From the NCBI GenBank assembly GCA_003342815.1, contig PTEX01000340.1, forward strand, positions 322,144-386,143: 64,000 nt of DNA, in the 5' to 3' direction. Positions 27,063 to 39,688 of this stretch are shown here, piece after piece (positions within the stretch are counted from its first letter, which is position 1; each line of letters opens with the position of its first letter). A program made the position numbers and the translations under genes. Source of the stretch: Eudromia elegans (taxonomy: Eukaryota; Chordata; Aves; Tinamiformes; Tinamidae). The notes under the pieces are model-generated. The model searched no databases and was not told where the DNA came from. It saw nothing but the letters and a program-made list of their open reading frames with translations.

Positions 27063-27163
27063 TCCTTCCTTCCTTCCTTCCTTCCTTCCTTCCTTCCTCC
27101 CTCCCTCCCTCTCTCCCTCCCTTCCTTCCTCCCTCCCTCCCTCCCTGCCTCCCTCCCTCCCTT
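27063..27163. repeat. TTCC/CCCT microsatellite on the right side of the gap
   Basis: Pure TTCC units grade into CCCT units with a few substitutions. The unit differs from the TTTC on the other side of the gap, so a repeat transition is hidden in the N block. Confidence 0.97.
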
Positions 27164-28330
27164 TGGTCCATCCGTCCATTCATCATTTTTTAATCCCACC
27201 TGGAAGGTCATAGGTGAATTCTATTTGCTTTCTTTCGATAGTTTATTTATTTCTCCTGAAGATTCTAATGTCTTATCTTCTCAGTTCATAAAGATGTATC
27301 TCATATCTCATTGAATAAATAAAACTGCATCAGAGATGGCGCAAAGATGTCGGTCACCCAGTAGGGTTCACAAAAGGAGCCCTACCCTAAGAGATGCTGC
27401 AACCTGTGTGGTCCAGGCAACTGCCAAGTCTACAGTAGCAACACTTGTGTTTGTTATTCATCAGTGTTGATGATTTGTGCCCTATAGAAATTTGTCAATG
27501 CAGTGTCAGAGAAAATCAAAAGAAATTTAGTGCCAACAGCTCATAAACTTATGTATCGAGAAATAGGATTATAAAATAGAGGTTCTAAGTCAAAAAACCT
27601 TACCTATTCATCTAAGAAAGTTTTCCAAATATTGGCTTTTTAGTACATTTATTCTAATTGCATTAATTCCACTTTTATGGAAGAACTTGTTTCAGTGCTG
27701 GGACAAGGTGCCCATGAATTGGCCTCTTTCTTTGGGAAGCAACTTCATCAAGCAGGTTCTAACATGTTTTGTTATCTTGCATTCTGAGGATGTTAAAGCA
27801 CCTGGCTAAAAGTAGCAAACATTGTACCTTTCCTTGCTTTCTGTGTGTTGATGCATCACAGCTTTTCAGGGAGAGGCTAGAGTGCAGTGAAATGTTTGGG
27901 AAAACAGTACAGAATATTCATCCCATTTAAACTTCAGTCAAAATGCATTCAAAATGCAGTCACCTATAGTTACATTTGCCAGGGATTTAAGATCCAACTT
28001 CTATTATACTCAAAAATACACAAATGCCTTGTAATAGGCATGCCTTCATGCCTACACCTTCAAGCAGTAAATGATATACCACTAATATTAATTAGTAGCA
28101 TCTCATATAGAAGTATATATACATATTCCCTCTCCTCACCCAGGAGAACTCCTTTGGTGATGATTCAGGGTATGCATTTTATGGTTTCATTTTCTTCCAC
28201 GAGATTACTTTGGGGGATATGGCAATCTGTCTGCTTCTGCCATGTCAGTGAGCTGGCGTAGATAAAGTGTCCTGTGCACTTGTTTTGTATATAACTTAAC
28301 TATATTTCCCTATGGATTGTATTCATTTCC

Positions 28331-28385
28331 CAATTGAAGTCAATGGGAATTGTTCCACTAACTTTAATGGAACCAGAGTTGGAGT
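28331..28385. repeat. Worn copy of an old amniote dispersed repeat
   Basis: ttgaagtcaatgggaattg is followed by an inverted counterpart, actttaatggaaccagag. This matches the pattern (GAAGTCAATGGGA ... TGACTTCAATGGGACCAGGAT) that I recall as frequent in sauropsid genomes. The family name is uncertain. Confidence 0.5.
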
Positions 28386-29887
28386 CTATTATATTATTTA
28401 TAATGGATATTTTAATGATATGCATCATATTTTTGTTTTATTTTATCAAAGATTGTGGATAAAAAATGCAGGGAGATAGTAAAGAACCTGCTGAGCATTT
28501 TTGAGAAAGGCAGGATTTTTTTTGGCAATGGATTTCTGATTCCTAAAATTCAGTTTGTGATTCAGTTTCTTGTGTGCAAACCACTGTGTCAAATGCTGAT
28601 AATCTTTTTTCTTCAGAAAGGGATAAATTATACACACCCCTATGGCAAACCATGCTAAGCATTCTCACCTACGGGCTCCACAGAAGCAATGCTGTGCCGC
28701 TCACACAAAATATGCAACAGGGATTAATAATAGTTTGATCCTGACCTATTCATGGGAGGCAGCGTTCTTCTTTGTTCACTAGCTGAGAGACTATCCCATT
28801 TTCCATGTATCTGAAATAATGTATCGACTGTGGTGGGTCTAGAAAATTTTCCATTATGTTTCTGTGGGCATGTGTTTGGTGCCTCTGTTTGCACAGAATT
28901 AGGAAAATGTTTTTTAGACAAATCCATGCTTGACTGAACATTGCTGGGCAACTCACCATGACTCCTAAGCCACCCAACTGCTTGTTCTTTGTGAGGTAAA
29001 ACTATGGGAAAAGTATCTCAATGACTCCAACACCCTTTGTCTGCCTGGTCTCCCGTTGAGCTGGCAATATAATGCCCATTGTCCTAAGACTAGCCTTTGA
29101 TTAAGTCTGTGCTTGGGACTGTCTCTTTGCTTGACAGAAATCACTGGTTACAGCTACCACTGCAGGTGTAGGTGACCATTGTCTGACCCAGCAAAATATA
29201 TTAGGCCTGTGAACATATCTCTCCTTTTCCCACTTGTTTTCTTTCTGCTGGGCAGGTGAACATTGTATTGTAATCATTAGGGGAATGGGAGTTATTCTGT
29301 GTCCTTGTGTTTTTTCAAGCTGGAAGCATCACAGCATAATTTACACTCTAAGTGGCAGTCTGCATCACTTTGACTATACGAAACCATGTACTTGGTTTTG
29401 AAGAAAAGGAGAAATCACACAGGTAGGAAACATTCCCAGGGCTTTCCATCTTTCCCATAGGCCCTGGATATGGGAGCTTTTCCTTACAATGGTGCCACTA
29501 ATACATGGGGAGCTGGAAGAAGATGGAGAGGGAAAATTTTACTTGTTCATCTGCCACCAAAAGTGTGTGGCTCTCCAGGGAAGACATTCCTGAGACAGCA
29601 TCAGCTTATTTGGATTTCCAGCTTGCCAAAAATGAGTATCTGGAATTTGCCAAACTGTTTGGATCCCAGCATAAGTTTGCAGCCAGGAGATCTCTAATTA
29701 CAAGTCAGGAAGCTGCCAAGGAAGGTCAGGTACAGGTCACGCTTATATAACTTCAGCAAGAATATGCAACAATTCATGAAGCTCTGTGATGTGATTAAAA
29801 ATGTCCAAGCTTCACATCACCTTAGATGTTATAAATCTTTATCTTGCATAACCACTGACGTTATGAAAACCTCACTGTCGACAGTTA

Positions 29888-29978
29888 GGATGGGATTTTC
29901 AAAACTGCTCCGAACTAGCCAAATTCCTCTCCTGGCACTGAAGTTAATGGAAGTTTTACCATTGGCTTCAAAGGCTAG
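29888..29978. repeat. Worn copy of an old amniote dispersed repeat
   Basis: It begins gatgggattttcaaaactgc, then has actgaagttaatggaagtt followed by ttaccattggcttcaaagg. This order (GGGATTTTCAAAA, GAAGTCAATGG, CCATTGACTTCAA) is the best preserved of the related fragments in the window. Confidence 0.55.
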
Positions 29979-32900
29979 AAAGGAGTATTATGTATGAAGG
30001 ACTAGGATAAAGGACTAGTCTCATGTTCTGTTCCACTTTTTCCTCTCTAGGAAAATGAAGCAGATCAAGAAATGATCTCTGCTGTATACCACAATGCCTG
30101 TTGCTTGATTTTATCATCAGTACAATTACTGCTATTTGCCCGGGACATGCTGTGCTCCCCAAAAAGCCTGATGTGTTAGTTACATATGTCCCAGGGTGCC
30201 TCTGCTCCTTCAGTGCCTCTGTGTCTCGGGGAGGCAGGTTTCCAGCAGAATGGTTTCATTAGAGATGATCACAATGCCAGAGGACCACAGGTTTCATGCT
30301 GCTTCTCATGTCAGTCTTTGTGCAAATGACAAATTTTGGTGCCAGGAGCCCTCAGTCACTCCTTCTGCATGTGACAGGAGGGATTCTGACTTGTCCCTCC
30401 CTGACATCTCCACAGAACATTCTCCTTCCAACTCTCTTAAACAAGCCTTTTGGGTGTTTTTTTTTTAATAAAACAGATTTTGTCTCTCAAAACATGGAGA
30501 CAGCCGTGCATGAGCAGGTGTGTCAGCAGTGAGGATGCTCTCAGTACTGGGATTTGCATTCCTGCATGGGCTTGGCCCTTCTGCTGCAAGCATTGGGATT
30601 ACCAGTTTTCTTGGCCATGGGTGGAGCTGCCTGTTGATCCAGGGAACCATCTGTGGATGAATCATGGAGTACACTGGAAAAAAAGCTGGCCCAGGGGAGA
30701 TGAGAAAGCCAACTACTAAGATTGACAGCTTTAGGATTTGGAAGTGTTCAAATGACATTTGGCCACAAACATCTGAGGGTGGGGGACTGATAGCTAGTAA
30801 TGACTAAATGGAAAAAGCACTTGCTAAGAAACTCTGTGTTTTTTGCCTTTCCTTGTTGATGCTATTGATGGTGTTTTACAAACAATGGTATTGCCAAAAC
30901 TGCAAGAAGAAAGTGGTTTGACCTAAAATCTCAGCCTATGAAATTACTTCAGCACGGGGGTAGATGTAAGGACAAGATCAGACTCCAAAACCCAGGAGGG
31001 CTGCGCACTCAGCTTTGAGCACATATTTCACTTTTGCTCGGTCAGAGGCAAGCCTTAGTTTATTAGGTGCACATTTTATTGATTTTAACTTGGAAAAGGA
31101 TTGTGTGCAATCCCAGTCAGTACAACAGGATTGCAGGGCCCTAGTCCTCTTGTCAGAGCAGGTGCCACACAAGTGGCTTCAGCACTGACCTCCAACAGCT
31201 GCCTCTAAACAGGAGCTTATTTTCTTGTTCTGGGTCCTCTAATCATATTTTCCTGTAATGTCCCACTTATTTGACTTTAGTTTGGGGTACAGCTGCATCC
31301 TTGTAAGCCATAAACATGAAGGTTTCAAAAGTCAATGCAAGTCAATGGGTAACAATATTTTGCATTACATGAGACAGAGTTTTTACTGGTAATTCATCTT
31401 TCCTAATTCTAGAGTAGAATTGATGGGTAAGAAATGCAACAGCTTGTGTAAGACGGTTCTCCTGTCTCTTTGTGGATATGGTTATAGAGATATTGTAACA
31501 TTAACCGTGTTATGCAATAGGGAATACAGAAAGCCATCATTGTATGTCCAATTACGTGCCTCATGCCTAGCCCAGACCAAACAAATATTTTTCAGCTAGG
31601 AGACATCTCTCATCTGAAACAAATTTTTGCAACTCAATTGCCTTTTTTCAGACAAATTTCACAAAAGAATTAGTAAATATGTCATCGGAAACTCATATAT
31701 TCAGTACTCTGATTCCAACAGTAGTCAGACAATATGTTAAGAATGTAAGAATGGGTCATATATAGAGTACTCTTCTTACTCATGCCTGTATAAAACAGTC
31801 ATATAAGAAATTCAAATTATCACATTTAATTGTGTCTAATTTCTCTGAATTTGTCCAACCTCTTTTTTTCTATTCAGCTTCAGTTTTCTTCAGCTTCATG
31901 TTCAAGTAATTGTAACCTATGTCTCCTACATGATTGTATTCATATGATTGTGTGAAATTTTTATTTGCTTCCTTGTTGGACAGGTCATTGTATACCTCTT
32001 CACTCTTGCAAAGGGAGAATCATCATGGTGATCATGATGGTAAACAACCAGTAGACCCCACTGAGCTTCAACTCAAATTAACAGGACTGGTAGTCCCTCC
32101 AGAGAGGATCCAGGGTTCCCAAGGACGAGCTGTGTGTCTTATTTGTCGCAGTCAGAGATATTTTTAGCAAGTGTAAGGTTTTAATCTATTATTTTACCGC
32201 AAAATTATTTTAAAAATCTTGCTAATTGATAATCCTTTTTCTGGGTAGCATAAAAAGGCAAATGTGTAGTAGCAGCTATTTAACTGTATGGTAATTTTCC
32301 AAGAAAAATATTTGTTCAAGGCTTGCTAAGTCAGTGTATGTTTCAGAATATTAAGTGTCTTCCTTTTCATTGACAAAATACACCTCATGCAGACAAAATC
32401 CCATTCTCTGCACACTCAGGAGAGAATGATTTCAGCACCTGGTTTGCAAAGGAGGAAACATCTCTGTTTCTTTGCAAGTTTTAAAGTGTTATTTTTGTAT
32501 ATATTATGCTATATAATTAAAATAGATTAGACAAAGCCTTTATTAGCTTTTCTAAAATATGCCTCCTTGTACTCAAATTTTTAACTTCACATTTTTCTAC
32601 ATCCTCAGTTCATGAGAACACTAACCTTTAGCTGGCTTTGCTATTAATTTGAAGATTTGGTGTGGAAGTTACACCATTATCAGGTCATCTTGTCCATCCT
32701 CCTGTCAGTCCATGGGTGTTTGGCTGCAACCTACTACTGATGCCAAACTATAAATCCAGCAAGTTTCATTTGAAATGGAACCAAGAATCAGCTTAGGAGC
32801 TTGCAAAACCTTTTAGTTAACCTCATCAGCGATAGTAATGATACCCAAATGCAAGTGCCTTCACATTGCTGCAGGTTTGTATTTAAACATTTTGCACAGT

Positions 32901-35215
32901 TCTCACCAGGAGCTCTTTCTAAACAAGGGGCAGCCTCACAGACCCATGGAGATCAGCAGCTTTATTACACATAGGGTCTCTGCTCTGCTCTTGGGGTAGG
33001 AATGGAACGGGACATGCACAGTCATGGCTCCTTGGCTGCTGACAGTGATGTGGGAACATGCCCTTCATCTGGCAGGGCTACCCTGCTTCATGGAGCGCCA
33101 CCTGCCCCACCACCTTGGCAAGATGAATGTTCTGCCCCTCAACAACACTGGCATGAGTGTGTGGGAGGGAACCTGTGGTTGGGTTGGGAGTAGGAGGAGG
33201 AGCAAGGGTGAAGGGAGCAGGGCCGTCCTTTGGATTTACATTCAGCATTGTAGCTTGGGATCCAAGAGCAACAGAAGGAGGATTACTGTGCTCCAGAATG
33301 GGAGAAATAATAACAAGCAGTGTGGCATGGTGAGTAAATCCTAGCCAAATCCAAATGAATTCTGCACGAGAGTGAGCATGCTGGGTATTTTATCCATCAA
33401 GAAAATGGCATGTTGTTCAAGAGAAGGACATCAAGTTCCCTGATGTCCCATCATCGCAGAGATCCTGTATCATTTCTCCTGGCCTCAACAGGCGGTGGGA
33501 AGTTCCCTCATCTTCACTGTAACTAAAGCTCATTCTCTAGTATCACCGCTACGATGTTAATACTGCTTTAAATAAGAAGTTAAAATTAGCACGGGGTGAG
33601 CTCAGCATTTGGGACAGTGAATAGCCCTCATTCATTCATTCCTCCAGTGCTACTCAATTCAGCACAGTTCCACTCTTCCATAAGGTTGTTTATTTACATA
33701 AAAGTTAGCTAGTCTATATAAGCTCCTGAGCTGTAACATCTCTTTTACATAAGAGCCTTGAGGGAGGGCAGATAAATATACAAAGGGCCCAAAATGCTCA
33801 CTCATGGCCAGTAGATATGTATAGTGTGGTAATCTCAGAGGCAGGGAAAGCTTTTCGGTCTCTAAATTGCATAAGATTTAAATCATCTCTTCAAGGAAAC
33901 AAATATTTGCTTCATAAATATAATTATTTAATTAATTGTCAGGGAGCTAGTCTGAATCTCTAACAAAATAGTCTATCAGTTGTTGATGAAACTCTCTTTT
34001 ACTTAATTCTATATTTGCAGGAGACTAAAAGACTTTGAGCAATATTTGACTGATATAAAGTGTGGATCTTTATTTCTAGCTACCACTTCTCATATTCTAG
34101 AAAATTCTATCTTCTAGTTTCAAGATTAGCTTTAAGCTCCTCCTTTATACACTTCAATTGGCCTCGGTACTTTGAATAATTAAAAGTAGCTCTAGAGAAT
34201 TCCTCTTTGCTAGATAGGCAAGACTATATAAAAAGTATGTTTCTAGATATTTTCCAGTGAATGAGTCCCCGTTTTCTCTTCTAAAGTTGCAAAAATTGAA
34301 AAATATGCATGATATTATTAGAGCAGGTTCTACAGCATTAGCAAAGTTGGCAGGATGAGTTTTCTTTTTTTTTTTTTTTTCCTTCTTTTTCCTAATAAGA
34401 AAAAGATCCTGGTGCTCTATTTCAGAGTCTTTGGCAGCCTCTGATTTCTTAAGCTTCATGACATGTGAAAAGCAGTTTCCCATATACTTCACAGCACCAG
34501 TCTGGCAGCAAGAGACAGCAGCTCCCACTTTATAGAGATTCCAAAGAAGATTTTGTAAAGGCCTGTTAGGACCTCAAGTTTCTCTTGAAGAAGTCTGAGT
34601 TCCTACAATTAGCTGAAAATGAAAGTTTTACAAAAAACCAAAAGCTACCAAGCAAAATTTGCACAAAGGGATCACTATGAACATTTGCCTCCTGAACAAG
34701 GCATGCTTCTTCACCCTTCCCACTGGCAAACACATGCATACACAGGGGCATGTGCATCAGCAAGAATGCAAATAAATGCCGAGCAAAACGAAATAATCTG
34801 CCCAACACTTGTCCTTTCCCAGCTACGTTGTTCTTGTTGCCTCAGAGAGAAGGGCAGGCGTTTCCACTCTAGTATGTGACATGCTCAGGGTGACTAATGA
34901 CTTTGGGAGCAGCTGGCTGTGGATGTCCAACCCAGGACATTTCAGAGGGGCCTGGGATTTGGAGGGAGGGACCCCAGGCAGTGACCAAACTGACAAGGAC
35001 TAAGGGAGCAAACCTTTGAGCACATGCTAGAAAGTGTAACTACAGACATTCAAGAATATCTTGTTTCTCTAAGAGGAACTGTATGCTCCACTTCCTCATG
35101 CCTCTGAAAAACTGGAAGGGTTAATTGTAAACCTTTTAAATATGATTCACTCTAATTAAAAGGGAAAAAAAGAGATAGCCATTCCAAGTTCAACATAGAC
35201 ATTTTCAGGACAGTA

Positions 35216-35283
35216 TAAATATATATACATATATATATATATCATATATATATATAAAAATATATACATGCATATATATTTAT
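35216..35283. repeat. AT dinucleotide microsatellite, imperfect
   Basis: TA/AT units with a few C, G and AAA interruptions; strongly self-complementary. Confidence 0.95.
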
Positions 35284-37521
35284 CTCAAGTAAGACTAGTT
35301 GCAGAAAAGATCTCATATCACTTTAAAAATAATAATAAAAAAGAAGGAATGTACTTAATGGTTTTGCTGGCTCATTGTAGTATGGAAATCTGGTTTGACT
35401 CTCCAGTTTGAACTGTCAAAAATTTGCAATGAATTCTAAAATTGTTAGAATTCCAGAAGACTTTGTGGGCTTACTGAATGAGCTAATGAAGAGGAATCAT
35501 GTGCAGAAAAAAAAGTTATGAATTTTTTTCAGATAAACCCTCAATGGCAAATTGTTTTCTCAGGTGTATTCTACAAACAGCAAAGTCACATCTCCTTTAA
35601 TTTTACACCATGGTTTTATTGCATGTATCTCTAGGTGTGAGATAAGAATCTAGAAATCATGAGGGTAGCCAGATGCCATGAGACATCTCATGATGTCTAC
35701 ATGAGACATCCTTTATATTGCTCTGTCAAGGGAAAGCAGCCAAGAGAATGACACTGTGGTTGCCTTCATAATACAATGTTTTCTGTTCTCTAAATGTCAT
35801 CTAGGATAGCACAGGACAACAAGCACAGATAATTGGCTAGTTTTGCCACATACCTTGATCTGAAAAAATTGTGAATTTTTAACTCCATTTGCTTACAAGA
35901 TAACCATTCTGATAATAAAGCTGTAATAAACCTTTTCTACTAATGGTATGACCATTTTCAATAATAAATGTAGCATAGAAGGAAGTTGAAGAAAAGGACA
36001 GAGAACTGAGAAACAGGTTTATCCTTTCTTGTTATCTCTTTTATTTTATAAAATATTACACACCAGAGTTACACAGGTTGTGGTAATGCAAAATATACAT
36101 CTCCCCTTGGGATGTTGTTTGGAACAGTCATTCATGGAATATGTATTAAAATAACCCAGGATGATAGGTATATTTAGCCTTGGAGATCCTGGAGATCAAT
36201 GGGTTTAGTCCCCAGTATTTCTGACAGGCAATTCTTTTAAACCAAATTTGCATTATTTTGCAGGCAATATCCATTAAAAATAATAATTTATAGTTTAAAA
36301 TACACTTTAAATGCAGCTATTAAGTATATCCATGAAAACATCAGTGCATTTCTGTGCGGTTTGGTTCATGAGGTTGTCATCATTTGTCATCTAGGATAAA
36401 GTTTTATATATGCTACAAATGCTCTAGGCAGAATACTTGCAAAGGGAATGGTTATACCAAATGTGCACTGAATCCACTTCTCTTTGGGATTCTTGCCCAG
36501 TACCAGTGACTGGAAAGTCTCTTTGCCATCAGTGGAATTTCCAAAAATGCTTATTTTAACTTCACCCCACTTTCTCTGTATGAGCACGTAAATGCAAACT
36601 AGAGACTGCAAAAGAGTTTTACTTCCAAACAGATTTTAAATAACAAACTTTGCTTTCCTTTCTGCCCTCTAACAGGCCTACTGTTTACTCCCATTTAAAA
36701 CAATTTGAGTTATGTAACTGTTATACAGAACAGCATATAAATATCTTGACTAGCACATTCTATAACATACACATTAACAAAAGCAGCACTCTCAAACAAA
36801 AGGAGGTGGGAGAAGCTATGAAAGAAGGCAAATTTTGAAAACTGTTCAACTTTTAGCAAGCTGAAAAAAATGTGCAACAGGAGGAAGCCCTCAGAGTAAA
36901 ATCTAGCGATATGTCAAAGCAACAACGGTCCATCTACCATTTAACCTCCAAGGAAAGCACCATGTAGGTGCTACACCCTGCTGCTCACAACAGAGGAGTG
37001 ATCACCATCTCAGAAGGGCATGTTACAGAGAGCTTCTCTATGAGATAATCCTGAAATGATCTCTTTCCCCATGTAGCACACGATCCATTTTCTCTTCCTA
37101 GCCACAGTCAATAACTCCTGCACATATCAATGCATGCTTACAATGCAAAGACTGGAAATCCAAATTTTCCACTCTTCAGTAACTACCAAACTATTTCAAC
37201 TGGCCAGGAAATGAACTGCCATCACCAAGAGGAAGCTTTGTCTAGGAAAATACAATGAAAAGGACTCCCTTTCAAGTTCAGAGGAATCCCCTGCGCACAA
37301 AGGAAGCAAGGAGAACTTTACAGCATGTACTCTTACAGGTATTTAACATCATAAGCTGCATCCAGAATTTAAACAAGGGAACTTCAAAGACATCTAACTA
37401 GTGGAAATGAAAAGCAAGTGACCACAGTCAATACTGGGAGATTAGAAGACAGAAATACAAACTGTCCTCCAGGCTTTAAAGAGGTTGGATTTTTTTTTGT
37501 TAGATTTTTTTTATTATTATT

Positions 37522-37553
37522 TTTTGTTTGTTTGTTTGTTTGTTTGTTTGTTT
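37522..37553. repeat. TTTG microsatellite
   Basis: About seven TTTG units after a T-rich run. Confidence 0.95.
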
Positions 37554-38564
37554 CAGATTAGCATGTTACATAGGTTCTCCACAAATCCCTCTTGAGACAG
37601 TCAGTTTAAAGATTAGGAGAAGGTGCTGGTTTCCTAAGAGTATTTATGCTGGACCCACATGGCAGTTTCACATTGAAGATGTGAGCCTGACCTCTCTAAA
37701 AAAATGACAGATTCCTTGCTGCCCTGAGACAGACCAGGGACCACTGTGACAACTGCAGCAGAGATGCACAAGCTGAGAAAAGCCCCTGGTCCAATGCTGA
37801 CTGAAATGCACTAAGGTAACGTGACTGGGTATGCAGGCACTCAGAAAGTGGGTGGCAAATGAAACGAAACTAACTATAATCAGCTCCAAGGGCTGACTTT
37901 AAAATCAAGACCGTGAGTGCACCCTTGTTTACAGTGATGAAGGTGGCGGTCCTCGTGGCCGAACTCCCAGGGTGCAGGTGAGCTGCATGGCTGCCCGGTC
38001 TGGGACGTCGCTCCCAGGGATCACAACATGCGGGAACAGACAAAGAAAGTGCAAGGCACAACTTGGCAGGCAAGGCATCGTTTAGCACCGGCTTGTCCCA
38101 TGGGTTTTTCAATCACGTGCTGTGAGAAGCGGCAAGAGTAGCCTGCAACTCTCTGCAGGAAACCCAGGCTCCCGGGTGGTGGTTTCTCCTTTCTACTATT
38201 GTACTGAAGGGAGGTCAGTACATCTTTGCCAAGTAGGTGATAAAATATAACATGCTGAAGACTACGAGGCGCTCAGAAAGTGGTAACAGGAACTAGGTAA
38301 GGAGCTGCAATAATAATTTTGTTTCAATAGGGAGTGTTGAAGTTCTGTAAAATATTCTGTAATAGAAAGACTTCTAAATGTGTAAGATAGCACTGGTCAC
38401 TTTGTGTTTGGTGTGCACATATCCAAACATTTTTAGCATTTCAGTGTTATACAGAGCAAGTAGAGTTATCCCCAGTATTTAGTTAATTTCAAGCTCTTTG
38501 ATTCAAGTGAAATAGACAGTGATCTGAAAAACATCAAACCATGCCCTTTAGGACACAACAAAAA

Positions 38565-39688
38565 TGCTCAGAATTATAGATTTATTTAAAAAAAAAAAGG
38601 GCAAAACATAAGGTAATAACATGTAGAGGAGATTAACTCACCTTTTGGAAAAACATAGCTGAAAGTGCATGATTTTCAGTTTGTTATTCATAATAGCTTT
38701 ACATAGGTTTTCAAACTTTTACCTTTCAAAAAACAAGACTGTTCCTGATAGCACTATAAATGGCTGCTGTCTGCTGCTGTTTCTCAGATGTATGCAACTA
38801 GTATGGCAAAATGATAGAAGCCATAGAGAACATGAAACAAAAATAGAATGGCAAAAGCAAAAAAAAATAAAGAGCAACACCTGCCACGTTTTCTAAAAAG
38901 AAAGCATGTTTTCTCATTGACATCGTGCTCAGCTCTCGGTGCAGGGAGAATAGCAGTGCAGACAGAGGGAACAAAATAGGCCTGAGAGGACACATGGGTC
39001 CAGGGACCAGACCCTAAAACTCCTCAAGCACCAAATGCTTTCTTGCAAGTAAGAGACAGGGAAAATTAGCTGTTAAGCTTGAGATGAACTTTTGGGTGAG
39101 ATTTTAACAGAAATCAAATCAGCTATCTGCAAACCTCACCGTGAGCTTCCCTCTTCTGAAAATATGAGGCTTTGTGCTTCATGAGATTTTGTTCATCTCT
39201 GTAATGTTATATAATATGCCATACTAGCCATAGCTAGTGGTCCTCTGGTCCTGTTTTTTTCTGTTAGTCATGTTCACGTGTGCCGAAGAGAAGGAGGAAA
39301 TTGGAATAGAAAAGCAAGTGGCCTATGGCTTCAGAAACATCCCTTTTTATAAAAGGAAGTGAGTACACAAAAATAAAATATTTAAAAAATATCCCCAAAA
39401 AGAAGCTTGTCTTCTGTGTGTGTGTTTTTTTTTTTTTAAAGGATAGTTGAAAACATATGAGGAAGAGTAAAAGCCAAGTGCCTCAGTGCAAAAGCACGTG
39501 GAGAAAACTGCTAGGAAGGGAAGTGCAGATACCAAAATGCTGGTTTGCGTTGCGAGGAGAACTGTTTGCTCCTGGATATGCCCAACACAAGTGCTGAGTT
39601 AGCAAAGTCAGGATTGCCTCTAGCAGGCATCGTGACCTAGAATTTCTCCTACGATATGGAAGGTATTGTCCAGCCTCGGAGGTGGAAT
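38565..39688 (-). other. MUSK: Probable MUSK 3' untranslated region
   Basis: This is the stretch from the MUSK stop codon to the first good polyadenylation signal on the minus strand. It has no coding content that I recognise. It contains a T-run with a short TG stretch near 39417-39438. The end point is an inference from the signal at 38581-38586, and MUSK may use other sites further on. Confidence 0.4.
38581..38586 (-). terminator. Candidate MUSK polyadenylation signal AATAAA
   Basis: AATAAA on the minus strand, about 1.1 kb after the MUSK stop. About 20 nt further on (38545-38562) the minus strand reads gcatttttgttgtgtcc, a GU-rich element of the kind that follows cleavage sites. It is the first AATAAA I find downstream of the stop. 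A pure A/T neighbourhood could produce the hexamer by chance. Confidence 0.4.

Larger units (their letters stand above)
27164..38564. other. Non-coding region downstream of MUSK, right part
   Basis: I recognise no gene. It holds two old-repeat fragments, an AT microsatellite, a TTTG microsatellite and a CpG-containing patch near 37910-38050. Open frames are short and match nothing known to me. Part of it could belong to a longer MUSK 3' UTR or to a non-coding transcript, which sequence alone cannot show. Confidence 0.65.

Noticed and set aside
26609..27314. Open frames of about 160-200 codons across the N block, rich in Lys-Glu-Arg or Phe-Leu-Ser
   Set aside because: They are translations of TTTC/TTCC repeats and unknown bases.
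34154..34528. Minus-strand frame starting MGAAVSCC, which looks like a myristoylation/palmitoylation signal
   Set aside because: The rest is low-complexity lysine from a T-run and a random tail; a short N-terminal motif alone is not evidence for a gene.
1..38560. Search for LPAR1, the expected convergent neighbour
   Set aside because: No seven-transmembrane receptor coding sequence is visible on either strand; if synteny holds, it lies to the left of the window.
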